Source: CAYQCE01 sp964415885 (GTDB taxonomy: Bacteria > Zixibacteria > MSB-5A5 > JAABVY01 > JAHJOQ01). From it: a DNA stretch of 35,722 nucleotides. The notes beneath the pieces are model-generated. The model made no database searches. It was not told the origin of the DNA and was given only the letters and a program-made list of their open reading frames with translations. Numbering within the stretch: position 1 is the first letter of the stretch; every line of letters begins with the position of its first letter. The position numbers were made by a program, and so were the translations under genes. This document shows, one piece after another, positions 14,962 through 23,200 of the stretch. The DNA is taken from the NCBI GenBank assembly GCA_964415885.1, contig CAYQCE010000033.1:1-35722 (forward strand), read 5' to 3'.

Positions 14962-16412
14962 GCCTCAACCTCCCGCTCCGATTCGACACGATGCCCCCAG
15001 TATCCGCGGAGGATGCCGAATGCTCTATCGAATTCGTCGTAGATGACCTGCAGTTTGTCGAACTCCTCTGAATCTCTCTCGGGGTCTTTTCCTTCGCAGG
15101 CCGTTATCTGTTTCTCCACTTCGGAGATCCGTTCATCTATCTCCTTGACTCGGCGCTTGCCGAACTCATCCTTAACGGAGTATTCAGATGCTGCCTCATC
15201 GATGAGATCGAGCGCTATATCAGGCAGGTTTCGCTGCGCAAGATATCTGCGAGCGTACTTCGCGGCGCCCTCGAGAGCTTCCCGCGTAAACTTGATCTTG
15301 TGATGCTCCTCGTATTTGGAAACCACACCCTGGATAATGCGTACAGACTCATCCACTGTAGGCTCGTCGACCTTGACTCGCTCGAAACGTCTGTCGAGCG
15401 CCTTGTCTTTTTCGAGGTACTTCGTGTACTCTTCTTCAGTCGTCGCGCCAATCAACCGGATCTGTCCGCGCGCGAGAGCAGGCTTGATCAGGTTGGCGGC
15501 ATCCATACCGCCACCTGCTCCGGCACCCGCGAGAGTGTGTATTTCATCGACGAACAGAATCATCGTGCCTGCAGACTTAACGACCTCACTTATCAGGTTC
15601 TTGAATCGTTCCTCGAATTCGCCCTTGTACTTGGCTCCCGCGACGAGGGATCCCATATCGAGAGACATGACCTTAACGCCTTCGAGAGCGCGAGGGACGT
15701 TCTTATCGATCACAGCCTGAGCGAAGCCCTCGACTATCGCGCTCTTTCCCACACCAGCTCCACCTACGAGAACCGGGCTGTTCTTGCGTCGACGGAGAAG
15801 AATCTGTATGACCTGCTGGAGTTCCTTTTCTCTGCCGATCATCGGATCGAACTCGCCGGCAGAGGCCTGGTTGGTCATATCGATACAATATTTCAGGGTC
15901 CCGGCGACTTCCTTTTTCTTCTCACCCGGCACCGCTTCTTCGCCAGGTGCCTTCGAAGTCGCAATCTCTTCGACAGACTTATCCTCGGCAATGGCCCTGT
16001 AGATATCCTCTTTCGTGATTCCCGTTTTTTCTTTCACGTAGGAGGACAACTGCGACTTTGCGTCATACGCCGCAATTAGAATGTGCCTCGGCTCAACGAG
16101 CGGATCGTAAACTTTTTCCTTCTCTTCAACAGCCTTCTCGAGCACTTCGTGCGTAGGAGGGGAGAGGGTGAGGTTGTCCCTCGCGGATTGCCTGGCTGGC
16201 TGTTCCTTGAGATATGCCTCGGTAACTCCCTCGACAAACGCGGCGCTTTTGCCCAATTGGGCGAGGATAGACTCGACCTCCGAGTCCTCGTGACGCACGA
16301 CTGCTATGAGCAAATGCTCGACGTCGATCTCGGGGTGTTTGAAAGCGGACGCAACTTCTCTCGCGGCTTTGATCACAGCGCGCGAATCAGCGGAGTAGTT
16401 TTTAATATCCAT
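14958..16412 (-). CDS. clpV: ClpV (TssH) N-terminal half: Clp_N and first AAA+ domain
   Basis: 484 residues. A double Clp_N domain (about 1-145, DVEHLLIAVV and VEPRHILIAA) is followed by the first AAA+ domain: Walker A GGAGVGKS (217-224), KYKGEFEERFK, Walker B ILFVDE (285-290), sensor IGATTEEEYTKYLEKDKALD and arginine finger DRRFERV. The protein continues through a short coiled coil (KEIDERISEVEKQI) and stops inside what would be the middle domain. The second AAA+ domain is encoded by the next gene, overlapping by four bases. It is the first gene of the structural operon, about 120 nt downstream of a strong promoter; no clear Shine-Dalgarno is seen before the ATG at 16412. Confidence 0.9.
   Translation of the reverse strand: MDIKNYSADSRAVIKAAREVASAFKHPEIDVEHLLIAVVRHEDSEVESILAQLGKSAAFVEGVTEAYLKEQPARQSARDNLTLSPPTHEVLEKAVEEKEKVYDPLVEPRHILIAAYDAKSQLSSYVKEKTGITKEDIYRAIAEDKSVEEIATSKAPGEEAVPGEKKKEVAGTLKYCIDMTNQASAGEFDPMIGREKELQQVIQILLRRRKNSPVLVGGAGVGKSAIVEGFAQAVIDKNVPRALEGVKVMSLDMGSLVAGAKYKGEFEERFKNLISEVVKSAGTMILFVDEIHTLAGAGAGGGMDAANLIKPALARGQIRLIGATTEEEYTKYLEKDKALDRRFERVKVDEPTVDESVRIIQGVVSKYEEHHKIKFTREALEGAAKYARRYLAQRNLPDIALDLIDEAASEYSVKDEFGKRRVKEIDERISEVEKQITACEGKDPERDSEEFDKLQVIYDEFDRAFGILRGYWGHRVESEREVEA
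14969..14974 (-). promoter_or_regulatory. Internal ribosome-binding site at the clpV split
   Basis: GGGAGG lies seven bases before the ATG of the second clpV gene, inside the last codons of the first. This site supports a genuine translational restart rather than a sequencing frameshift. Confidence 0.7.
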
Positions 16413-16436
16413 ATTGGACCAACTGGCTCCATGCTT

Positions 16437-16462
16437 GCCGGGAAAGTAGACTCACTCCCGGC
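16437..16462 (-). other. Hairpin in the clpV leader
   Basis: GCCGGGA at 16437-16443 pairs with TCCCGGC at 16456-16462 around a 12-nt loop, in the transcribed leader between the promoter and the clpV start. There is no U tract after it on the minus strand. Its role is unknown. Confidence 0.4.
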
Positions 16463-16514
16463 GTTGGCTTTATTCTGACGGGCCTTCAGTCCATCGCCCA
16501 TGTCCTAAAATCGT

Positions 16515-16528
16515 GAACTTTGAAGTTC
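16515..16528 (-). promoter_or_regulatory. Palindrome over the clpV transcription start (candidate operator)
   Basis: GAACTT-TG-AAGTTC is a perfect 6-bp inverted repeat, 9-10 bases downstream of the -10 hexamer and thus just after the expected start site. Its position suits a repressor site; a small RNA hairpin is the alternative. Confidence 0.35.
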
Positions 16529-16537
16529 GATTATTCG

Positions 16538-16566
16538 ATAATATCCCTATTGAAATGCGCTGTCAA
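16538..16566 (-). promoter_or_regulatory. Sigma70-like promoter of the T6SS structural operon
   Basis: On the minus strand TTGACA (16566-16561), a 17-bp spacer and TATTAT (16543-16538) precede clpV. The -35 is perfect, the -10 matches 5 of 6, and the expected start near 16531 gives a leader of about 119 nt. Confidence 0.75.
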
Positions 16567-16626
16567 GACATTTATACCTATCAACTTACATATGGCGCAA
16601 ATAGTGGATGGGAATGTCACCTGTTA

Positions 16627-17556
16627 TCAAATCAGTGCATCCGGGTCGAATGCATCGAGGTCCGGAACAGTCTCCTGTCTCGGCGTTTCCGACGGAGAGT
16701 CATCTGCCTGCCCCCGTCTCGCCAAACGCTGCTGGCTCCCGCGGCTGAAGAACTGATCGTCAATCGGCATACCAAGCTTGTAGAAAGGTACGGGAACCAT
16801 CATGTGCTGTGCCATAAGTCGTTTGTCTGCATCCGTTTGTTCAAATGCGGGCGGCGATGATGTCAGACCTGAAGTTGAGTGGATATCGACGGAGATTGCT
16901 GCGCTCCATGGCTGCCCCGACGGACTCGAACGGTTCTGGCACTCGCACTTGACATGCGCGACTTCATGATACGCAATCCTCGCAAGATGATCGCCCATAA
17001 AGGGAATTATCCGCTCATTTTCGTACTGAATTGCCGGATTCACAAAAACTTCGGCGGAGCAGGGGAACAGATCCTCCCAGTGTGACGCAAACCCGTCCTC
17101 TCCACCGGAGCCGTGTGCGCTCTCCAGTGTGCGCCTGGACCTCCTCATGTGCCCACGCGGAACATCTTCGAAGTTGTCACCGATTTCATCCGTTATGTGG
17201 AGCGCAATGCGCACGTCCTGAGGATTCGAATCACTGAGCCTGACAGAATCGGTTTCGCGAGCGGTCAGATAGATGATTGGGTCCCGTGCCGCAATTTGGA
17301 CGCCGCTAAAGTTGGGTATGCCGGGTGATGCTTCCTGAATTCGGTGTATGGCGACATCCCATCTTGCGTCTATAGTCCGGGCGGCTGCACGGAAATAATC
17401 ACGCAGATTCGTTTCGAATACTTGCAGCACCTGCTGTCTTATCGGGTCTTTCGACGGATCGAACGGTGAGACGCGTGCAGTACTGCCTGATGGAGCCGTG
17501 CCCCACGGGATGTAGAGTGGTTTTACGATAAAGTAGTGCACGTTGTACGTTGGCAT
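16627..17556 (-). CDS. Putative zinc-metalloprotein with HEVAH motif (candidate T6SS cargo)
   Basis: 309 residues from the ATG at 17556, chosen because GAGG lies five bases upstream and the longer frame would overlap the previous gene by about 120 bases. HEVAH at residues 197-201 (IAYHEVAHVKCECQ) is a zinc-binding HExxH motif, and the surrounding region (PFMGDHLARIAYHEVAHV) is helix-like as in zincins. The N-terminal 120 residues form an apparent alpha/beta domain (DVAIHRIQEA, DVRIALHITDEIG), while the C-terminal 60 residues are polar and probably flexible. There is no signal peptide, as expected for cargo exported by T6SS. It is the last gene of the PAAR operon, seven bases after the beta-domain protein. 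I do not recognise a specific peptidase family; activity is inferred from the motif alone. Confidence 0.6.
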   Translation of the reverse strand: MPTYNVHYFIVKPLYIPWGTAPSGSTARVSPFDPSKDPIRQQVLQVFETNLRDYFRAAARTIDARWDVAIHRIQEASPGIPNFSGVQIAARDPIIYLTARETDSVRLSDSNPQDVRIALHITDEIGDNFEDVPRGHMRRSRRTLESAHGSGGEDGFASHWEDLFPCSAEVFVNPAIQYENERIIPFMGDHLARIAYHEVAHVKCECQNRSSPSGQPWSAAISVDIHSTSGLTSSPPAFEQTDADKRLMAQHMMVPVPFYKLGMPIDDQFFSRGSQQRLARRGQADDSPSETPRQETVPDLDAFDPDALI

Positions 17557-17563
17557 ATAATCC

Positions 17564-18460
17564 TCAAGTCTGCATTTCTTCGTCTTCTGCGGGTTCAAGC
17601 ACGAAATAACAAGGTCCCGGCGGGATGCCGCTGATCCTTGCGTGTCCCCTTGAATCAAGCGTGCCGGTCTCCTCAGACCCATCCGGCAGTGTCAATCGAA
17701 AACTGACATCGGCTACGGGATTTCCCTGATCGTCCAGATATTCGAGCTCGATGAAGTCCTTAAAAACCAAAAGTCCCGGGCTTTCTTCATCACCGAAGAC
17801 CTGGTCATATATTGTTATGGTAAAAAAGTACTCGGGCGGATTGTACTCACGGCCGTAGCGCTCCATCTCCTCACTACTGGGTACCTCGTCGGTATCTTCG
17901 TGGTACTCATACTCCCAATCTACTTCGGCCCTGCCAGCCTCGACTGTGCCGGGGATTTCTGTTATCTTGTCGTGAGCCTCATCGCGGTCGTATTCATAGA
18001 TCGTGAAGAGGACTTCGGTGCCGGTGGGGATATCCTCAAATTCCACAGCCAGAGTAAGGATATCGCCACGCCGTGCCTCATCCGCGCTCCAACTCATCTC
18101 CGTGATCTCGATTGGCGGACGTGCCGGTATCTTGTTCGATTCGCCGGTCAGCCCGACCTTCGATATGCTGACTTCGAAGTAGCATTGGTCGCCAACCTCA
18201 ATATCTTCCGGGATATCGAATTCGCCGACGAAGCGATTATTCCTGATCTTGTCCTTGATCTTTCCGAGCTTCTTTCCGCCCGTGGTCTTGCCCTTGACCT
18301 TGATCTCGGCGCCGTTTCCCACGAACGATGTGCCGACCTCAAATCCGGCCGTGCCGCCCGCCACGGCGATCCCGGTAAGCCAGTTGGCATAGATCAGCGT
18401 AGACGAGAGCTTCTCCTTGTGATCGCTATCGACGGATCTGTTGAAACTGAGCTCGGGCAT
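17564..18460 (-). CDS. Beta-domain protein sharing the PAAR tail module (T6SS cargo adaptor or spike accessory)
   Basis: 298 residues. The C-terminal 180 residues are clearly homologous to the tail of the PAAR protein at 23860-25011. Both have an Ig-like domain (GDILTLAVEFEDIPTGTEVL here, GDTVKLAIETAGIESGEAV there), a variable loop, then FKDFIELEYLDDQGNPVADV against YKDWIELRIKDDEGNPLAN, and a closing transthyretin-like fold ending in GIPPGPCYFVLEP against NLPPGPVEVSIDP. The N-terminus has a small hydrophobic segment (LIYANWLTGIAVAGGTAGFE) and a basic stretch. It starts one base after the DcrB/Eag-like gene (GAGG upstream) and ends seven bases before the HEVAH gene. It probably bridges cargo to the spike, or is itself exported. 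No enzymatic motif is seen. Confidence 0.65.
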   Translation of the reverse strand: MPELSFNRSVDSDHKEKLSSTLIYANWLTGIAVAGGTAGFEVGTSFVGNGAEIKVKGKTTGGKKLGKIKDKIRNNRFVGEFDIPEDIEVGDQCYFEVSISKVGLTGESNKIPARPPIEITEMSWSADEARRGDILTLAVEFEDIPTGTEVLFTIYEYDRDEAHDKITEIPGTVEAGRAEVDWEYEYHEDTDEVPSSEEMERYGREYNPPEYFFTITIYDQVFGDEESPGLLVFKDFIELEYLDDQGNPVADVSFRLTLPDGSEETGTLDSRGHARISGIPPGPCYFVLEPAEDEEMQT

Positions 18461-18461
18461 T

Positions 18462-18923
18462 CTAATCCTCTTCGATCGGATCGTAAGTTCCCGGTACCGC
18501 AGACTCGACTACTTGCCGGACATGGTCACCGAGCATTTTGAAGCTCTTCTTCGTGAACTCGCAGTAAAATGTGAATCCGATCTTCTCTGAAATAACGAAG
18601 ATATACTTGTGAATAGACGCTATGTCATCGGATGGGACCCACTTGTAAACGAACTCCCAGGCCGGATTGCCGCTGTCGATTGTGACTTCCTTGTCCTTTA
18701 ATACTTCGACATCCGACATCTGGTTCTTGATTGGATCGCACTTCTCCTGCGCGAAGGACCTGATTTCCGTGTGCTGCAGGTTGCGGTCCACCGCGAGTCG
18801 CATCATGTGCTCAACGTTGCCAATTCGAGGACCCCTGAAATGGTAAACCGTCTGGTCCTCCCATTCTGATGGAAGCTCGAACTTGTAACGATTTCTCAAG
18901 TCATACATATCTGATTTGTTCAT
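18462..18923 (-). CDS. DcrB/DUF1795-like protein, Eag-type T6SS chaperone
   Basis: 153 residues. The opening YKFELPSEWEDQTVYHFRGP matches the start of DUF1795/DcrB proteins (L-P-x-x-W-x-D-x-T), the family of Eag chaperones that hold T6SS effectors before loading on VgrG or PAAR. The remaining alternating strands and helices (WEFVYKWVPSDDIASIHKYI, FTFYCEFTKKSFKMLGDHV) and the length of about 140-150 fit the family. It has no signal peptide, so it should be cytoplasmic, unlike periplasmic DcrB. GGAG eight bases before the ATG supports the start. It precedes the beta-domain and HEVAH genes by a single base, so one of these is the likely client. Classical Eag clients have N-terminal membrane helices, which are not obvious here. 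Confidence 0.65.
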   Translation of the reverse strand: MNKSDMYDLRNRYKFELPSEWEDQTVYHFRGPRIGNVEHMMRLAVDRNLQHTEIRSFAQEKCDPIKNQMSDVEVLKDKEVTIDSGNPAWEFVYKWVPSDDIASIHKYIFVISEKIGFTFYCEFTKKSFKMLGDHVRQVVESAVPGTYDPIEED

Positions 18924-18971
18924 AGTACTTGCTCCACTCTGATGGATGCGGGGATTGCCTGCAACAACCTC

Positions 18972-20228
18972 CTATCGAAAACACCTCACGCCTGCGGTCG
19001 TCCCGACAATGATCCTCCCGTTCTGATCTACAACCGGCGGCGACGTGCAGATACCTTCCTCGATCTCGATCTCCGTCAGGACTTCACCATCAGTGCCAAA
19101 CTGAAAGAGATTTATACTGCTTGCGAGGAGGATGGAGTTGTCGCCGAGGATTGTAATGTATTGGCCGTATTTGGTGCGCGGAATCTCCTTCTTCCAGGCT
19201 TGTTCGCCATCAATAATGTGATATAGCGTGTTGAGCCAGATGAAACTCACGTGGTTCTCGCTGTCAATCGCGGGAGGCTGCGAGTATACGGACTTGTTAC
19301 CGGAGGGTAGTGGAGCCTGCCATTTCTTAACTCCTGTCAGATCATAACAGGCTATGATCGTGCCATCCTCCGGATGATCCATGACGATCACTACATTGTC
19401 CTCACGGTCCAGGCTCGCCTCGATAAACTCGGCCTCCTCGACTTTGAATGCGCGCGATGGACGGCCGTTCTCGATATCAAAAGATGTCACCTCGCCCTGG
19501 TCATTTAGCAGAACAACGAGCTTGCCGTCACTCGTCACAAGACCTCTGAGCGATTCCCCCTCGAAATAGCGCATGTATTTGTAATCATCGAACCCTCCCG
19601 GTCCTTTCAAAACGATGCTGTATCTGTCGCTGTCATCAGGGTCCTCCTCGCGCTCCTCTCGGGCCGGTACGAAACCCTGCACGAATATGTAGCCGCCATC
19701 TCTCGGCACGACCGTATGAAACACTCCCATCTCATCGCTCGTCGGAACGAAGAAGTCGGCGAGAGTGTAATTGCCGCGCGGATCGACAGCGTAAATGCCC
19801 TGATCGGGATCTCGGAAATAGATGCTGCCATCGTGGGCGAGTATGTTCATGCCGGAATCATGCAGTTTGGTCCATCGGGTCTTGCCTTCCGGCGTAATCC
19901 ATTCCAATCTCTCGGGATACTGCGCCACGATGCCGTCTTCGGTCACAACGACGAGAAGGGGAGGGCGGTTGTCGGCCGAATCGCTCGGTCCGGCCAGCCA
20001 GTCGGCTGTACCGGTCGCTTTCAGATGCTGTTCCTGAAAAGAGGATAGCTGATAGTCAGCGAACAATTTCCGGTATATGGTCATCGTCTTCTCCTTGGGT
20101 CCCTTAACCGCCTCTGACTGAGAGTGTCCGCCGTTCGCCCGACATCCCGGTAGTAGCGTTATCGCGAGTATGGCCGTGACTATCCATCGAACCGTCGCGT
20201 ATCTAAGTTGCCTGCGTATGTCAAACAG
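18972..20228 (-). CDS. Beta-propeller (PQQ-like) lipoprotein, possible effector immunity protein
   Basis: Starting at a CTG (20228) seven bases after GAGGAG, the protein opens with a lipoprotein signal: RRQLRYATVRW, a hydrophobic core (IVTAILAITLLPG) and lipobox LLPGC at residue 29. The rest (about 390 residues) consists of PQQ/WD-like propeller blades (GKLVVLLNDQGEVTSFDIEN, GTIIACYDLTGVKKWQAPLP, GRIIVGTTAGVRCF). No in-frame ATG, GTG or TTG precedes the signal without a long overlap with the upstream gene; an ATG at 20297 would overlap it by 68 bases. A second possible start, ATG at 20084, has a perfect AAGGAG and would give a cytoplasmic form without the lipid anchor. It directly follows the metallopeptidase fusion gene, where an immunity gene would be expected; that role is inferred. 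Confidence 0.65.
   Translation of the reverse strand: MFDIRRQLRYATVRWIVTAILAITLLPGCRANGGHSQSEAVKGPKEKTMTIYRKLFADYQLSSFQEQHLKATGTADWLAGPSDSADNRPPLLVVVTEDGIVAQYPERLEWITPEGKTRWTKLHDSGMNILAHDGSIYFRDPDQGIYAVDPRGNYTLADFFVPTSDEMGVFHTVVPRDGGYIFVQGFVPAREEREEDPDDSDRYSIVLKGPGGFDDYKYMRYFEGESLRGLVTSDGKLVVLLNDQGEVTSFDIENGRPSRAFKVEEAEFIEASLDREDNVVIVMDHPEDGTIIACYDLTGVKKWQAPLPSGNKSVYSQPPAIDSENHVSFIWLNTLYHIIDGEQAWKKEIPRTKYGQYITILGDNSILLASSINLFQFGTDGEVLTEIEIEEGICTSPPVVDQNGRIIVGTTAGVRCFR
20091..20096 (-). promoter_or_regulatory. Perfect ribosome-binding site inside the lipoprotein gene
   Basis: AAGGAG lies exactly six bases before an in-frame ATG at 20084. It offers an alternative start that would remove the lipoprotein signal and give a 370-residue soluble propeller. 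Confidence 0.5.
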
Positions 20229-20229
20229 A

Positions 20230-23200
20230 TCAAATCTCCTCGATTCTGAATACGTTGGCGTTCGGAATAGCCAGTGTCCTGAACCAGTCTCGCACATCTT
20301 CGAGATCGCCGGTCGTGAAAGTCCTGTCGGTTGCAGGCGTCCCTGTATACGCCTTTCCGAATATATAATTGAATATCTGTCTCGCTGGAATCTGGTCGCC
20401 AAGCCTGATCCGACTGCCCGATTGCGATATCGCGTCATTGCTGTTTCGCTTGACCTCGATTCTGAGATCGCAGTCAGCCGGTGGAGACGTTTGAAAATCG
20501 TAACCTGGTATGAATCTTATTACTGTCGGATCCAACCGGCCCCCACCCCCGGTCAATTTGAATTTGCCGTTTAAGTGGCGGCTGTTGAACAGACGGTTGA
20601 GATTGTGCGCCCAGGTTATCATTTGTTCGCGGTTCCACCTGTCAGCGCCGTTTCGTCGGAATGATAAGTTGATCAGTGGTCGGATTGTTAGAATTCCCTT
20701 AAAGACCGGTGTGCCGAGGTCCGCAGCGCTGTTTGCCTGAGCGGCAGGGCGCGTTTTGGGACCGGTCTCGCCGAGACCCTCAAAGACGAAAGCGCTGATT
20801 TCCCGGTCGGAGTCGCCGTCTATTTCAACCTTGCCGGTGAAGGCCCACTCCCACGGGTTCGTCGGGATGTCCGACCCGTCGCGAAAGTACTGCATAGTCG
20901 AGCGCGGGTAGTGGAGCTCATGTTTCGACCCGCTGAGAAATCTGTGCAGGGGCTCGGAGTTCTTAGCGTTCTCATTGACCCAGTGAGCAAAACGCCAGAC
21001 ATGCCGGATGCGGATGGGCCCGTTCATATCCATCATCGTGGCGTCGTCATGAGCGATAGAGAACGCCTCGCTACCCGATTCTCGCTGCGAGAAGTTGGAG
21101 TTGTTTCCGCTGACTCGGTTGCCCCCGGTAGTGCGTCCGAATTGTCCGAAAGTCGGGAAGTATCTCGTGACGTCTGTCCCGTCATCCTGTGTAAATTCCA
21201 GAGAGTCGGTGTCGGTGTAGTCATCCACCTGACCCGTAGCGTGGCCGAGCTCGTGCGCCATAACGAGGCATCCGTATTGACCGGGATCGCCGAACTCGGT
21301 CCACTGTGGAACGAACTTGCTGCTGAATCTCGTCGGATCGTCCTCACGAGTTTTGATTCGCAGGGACATAGCACTGAAGGCCGGGGTGCCGTGCCTGTGC
21401 GACCTTACCCAACTGCCTTTCGCTTCTTCGGTAATAAAGACCAGCGTTTTCGGTCTGCCACCCCTCGCATGCGTGAGGGCGGTCTGATACGCCGCCGAAT
21501 CGAGAACATCGTTGGTCTGCCGCTTGTGATCCAGAGGCGTGGGAGGCGAGTATTTTAGTGCCTCGTTTGCCTCAAAGAAAAAGAACGGGTGTATCTCGTG
21601 TTCGGTGTATGTGGCATCATCGGCCCGTCCGTGTTCGTCGAACTGGTATTCCTTCTTGTTCCAGTGTTCCATTGAGTTCAGCATCCCGATACTCCGGAAT
21701 TCATCGATCTGCGCTTGCGTAGCGGGACGCCTCCGGCCTGTTCCGCCTGCAGTAGGCTTGGTATCCTTGATAATGAATCCGGACCAGTATATGAGGAGAT
21801 GCGACACAAACTTGTTGCCGTCGGCATAGCCTTTATCGAAATAGTGAATCTCGAAATCGCCGATACCGGGACAATGGGTGGTATGATCGTGATGTCCGGT
21901 CCTGACTGTTTCGTGATGATGAACATCCGAGTCGTTGATCCTGGCTGCTCGCGCGCCGATCACGTGACCTCTTGCCGCGCTGAATTCCGGATCGCTCGCG
22001 GAAGTGCGTCGACGAGCAACGTCGTAGAACTCTCCGCAGAACACGACCGCGCGCGAGAAGATCGGGGGATAGGTGATGAAGTTCCTTACACGATCGCGAG
22101 AGTCTTTGCTGAAATAGACCATCGAGCCGTTGTGAAATGCCTCCTTATTGGAGGGGTCTTCCTCGGTGGAGTAGAGCTTCATCTTCTTGTCTTGGTGATC
22201 TATATAGAGAATTCGCACGCGCGATTTGAATTTCGGCGGGTCAGATGCCATATCCTCCTCGTCCGACAGGGCCGGTAAGCTGCCGCTCGCGTCCTTGAAA
22301 TCATCCGCGGCGCTCTTGTCGGTTATCGCCTGGCTCAAGTCAGACTTGACCAGCACTATGTCGTCGAAGTTAAACACGATTGGCGAGTCGACCGATGTAC
22401 GATTCTCCATGAAGTGCTCGAAGTCGTTGAAATCGGTCCCAACTCGACATACCCAGTTCTGTGAACTCCATTGAGCAGGAAGGTCGTAGTAAGCGAATTG
22501 AACGGACGGCTCCATCGCCTCGATCTCGGAAATCTCTTTCGTTACTATCGTCGGAGCCGTGGAGTCGTTTTCAGTGTATATCCATTTATTCTCAGTTTCG
22601 AACTTGAAGACAACTCGGTCGGCCTTAGCTTCGGCGTCGGACTGATTCGCGAACTGGACTACTACCATGTAGAGTCCGTCGGTATACTCGATCCGGCTGT
22701 TTACCTCATCGCCATCGACCCAGGCTGTGATCTGCAGGCCGTTCGGAACGTCGGTAGTCTCTTTCGTGATTCTGTCGTAGTACTTGAACCTGAAGTGATA
22801 GGCGACACCGTTCAGATCGTTACCGGGCACATAGGTCGGACGCCTGAAATCGTGATAGAGCGGACACTCCTCCGCTGTATGCACGGAGTCCCGTCTGGCA
22901 GGGCAGTCTATGGTGACATTTTCGGACGGACGGCAGAGCAGTATCTCGACACGCCGATCGGCCTGCGATCTGTAGTTGTCATCCTGGCTCGCGAGTGGGA
23001 ACGATTCCCCGCAGCCGACGAACTGATTCTGCGGGTCGATGAATCTGATCCTCTCTCTTCTGTAAGTGTTCAGTCTTTCCGGAGTGACATTCAGTGTACT
23101 GGAGAGTTCATCGCTGTAAAGAACGTACACGGCCTTCCAGAGCTCTTTTGTCCATCGGTGCTGACCGTCATTGCGGACGAAGGCGCCGGCATTTTCCGGA

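Noticed and set aside
9213..16412. Extracellular contractile injection system (phage-tail-like) instead of T6SS
   Set aside because: ClpV, TssK and membrane-anchored TssL/M-like proteins are present, and these belong to cell-anchored T6SS.
17557..17682. Longer N-terminus of the HEVAH protein starting at 17682
   Set aside because: It overlaps the coding end of the upstream gene by about 120 bases, and a better ribosome site precedes 17556.
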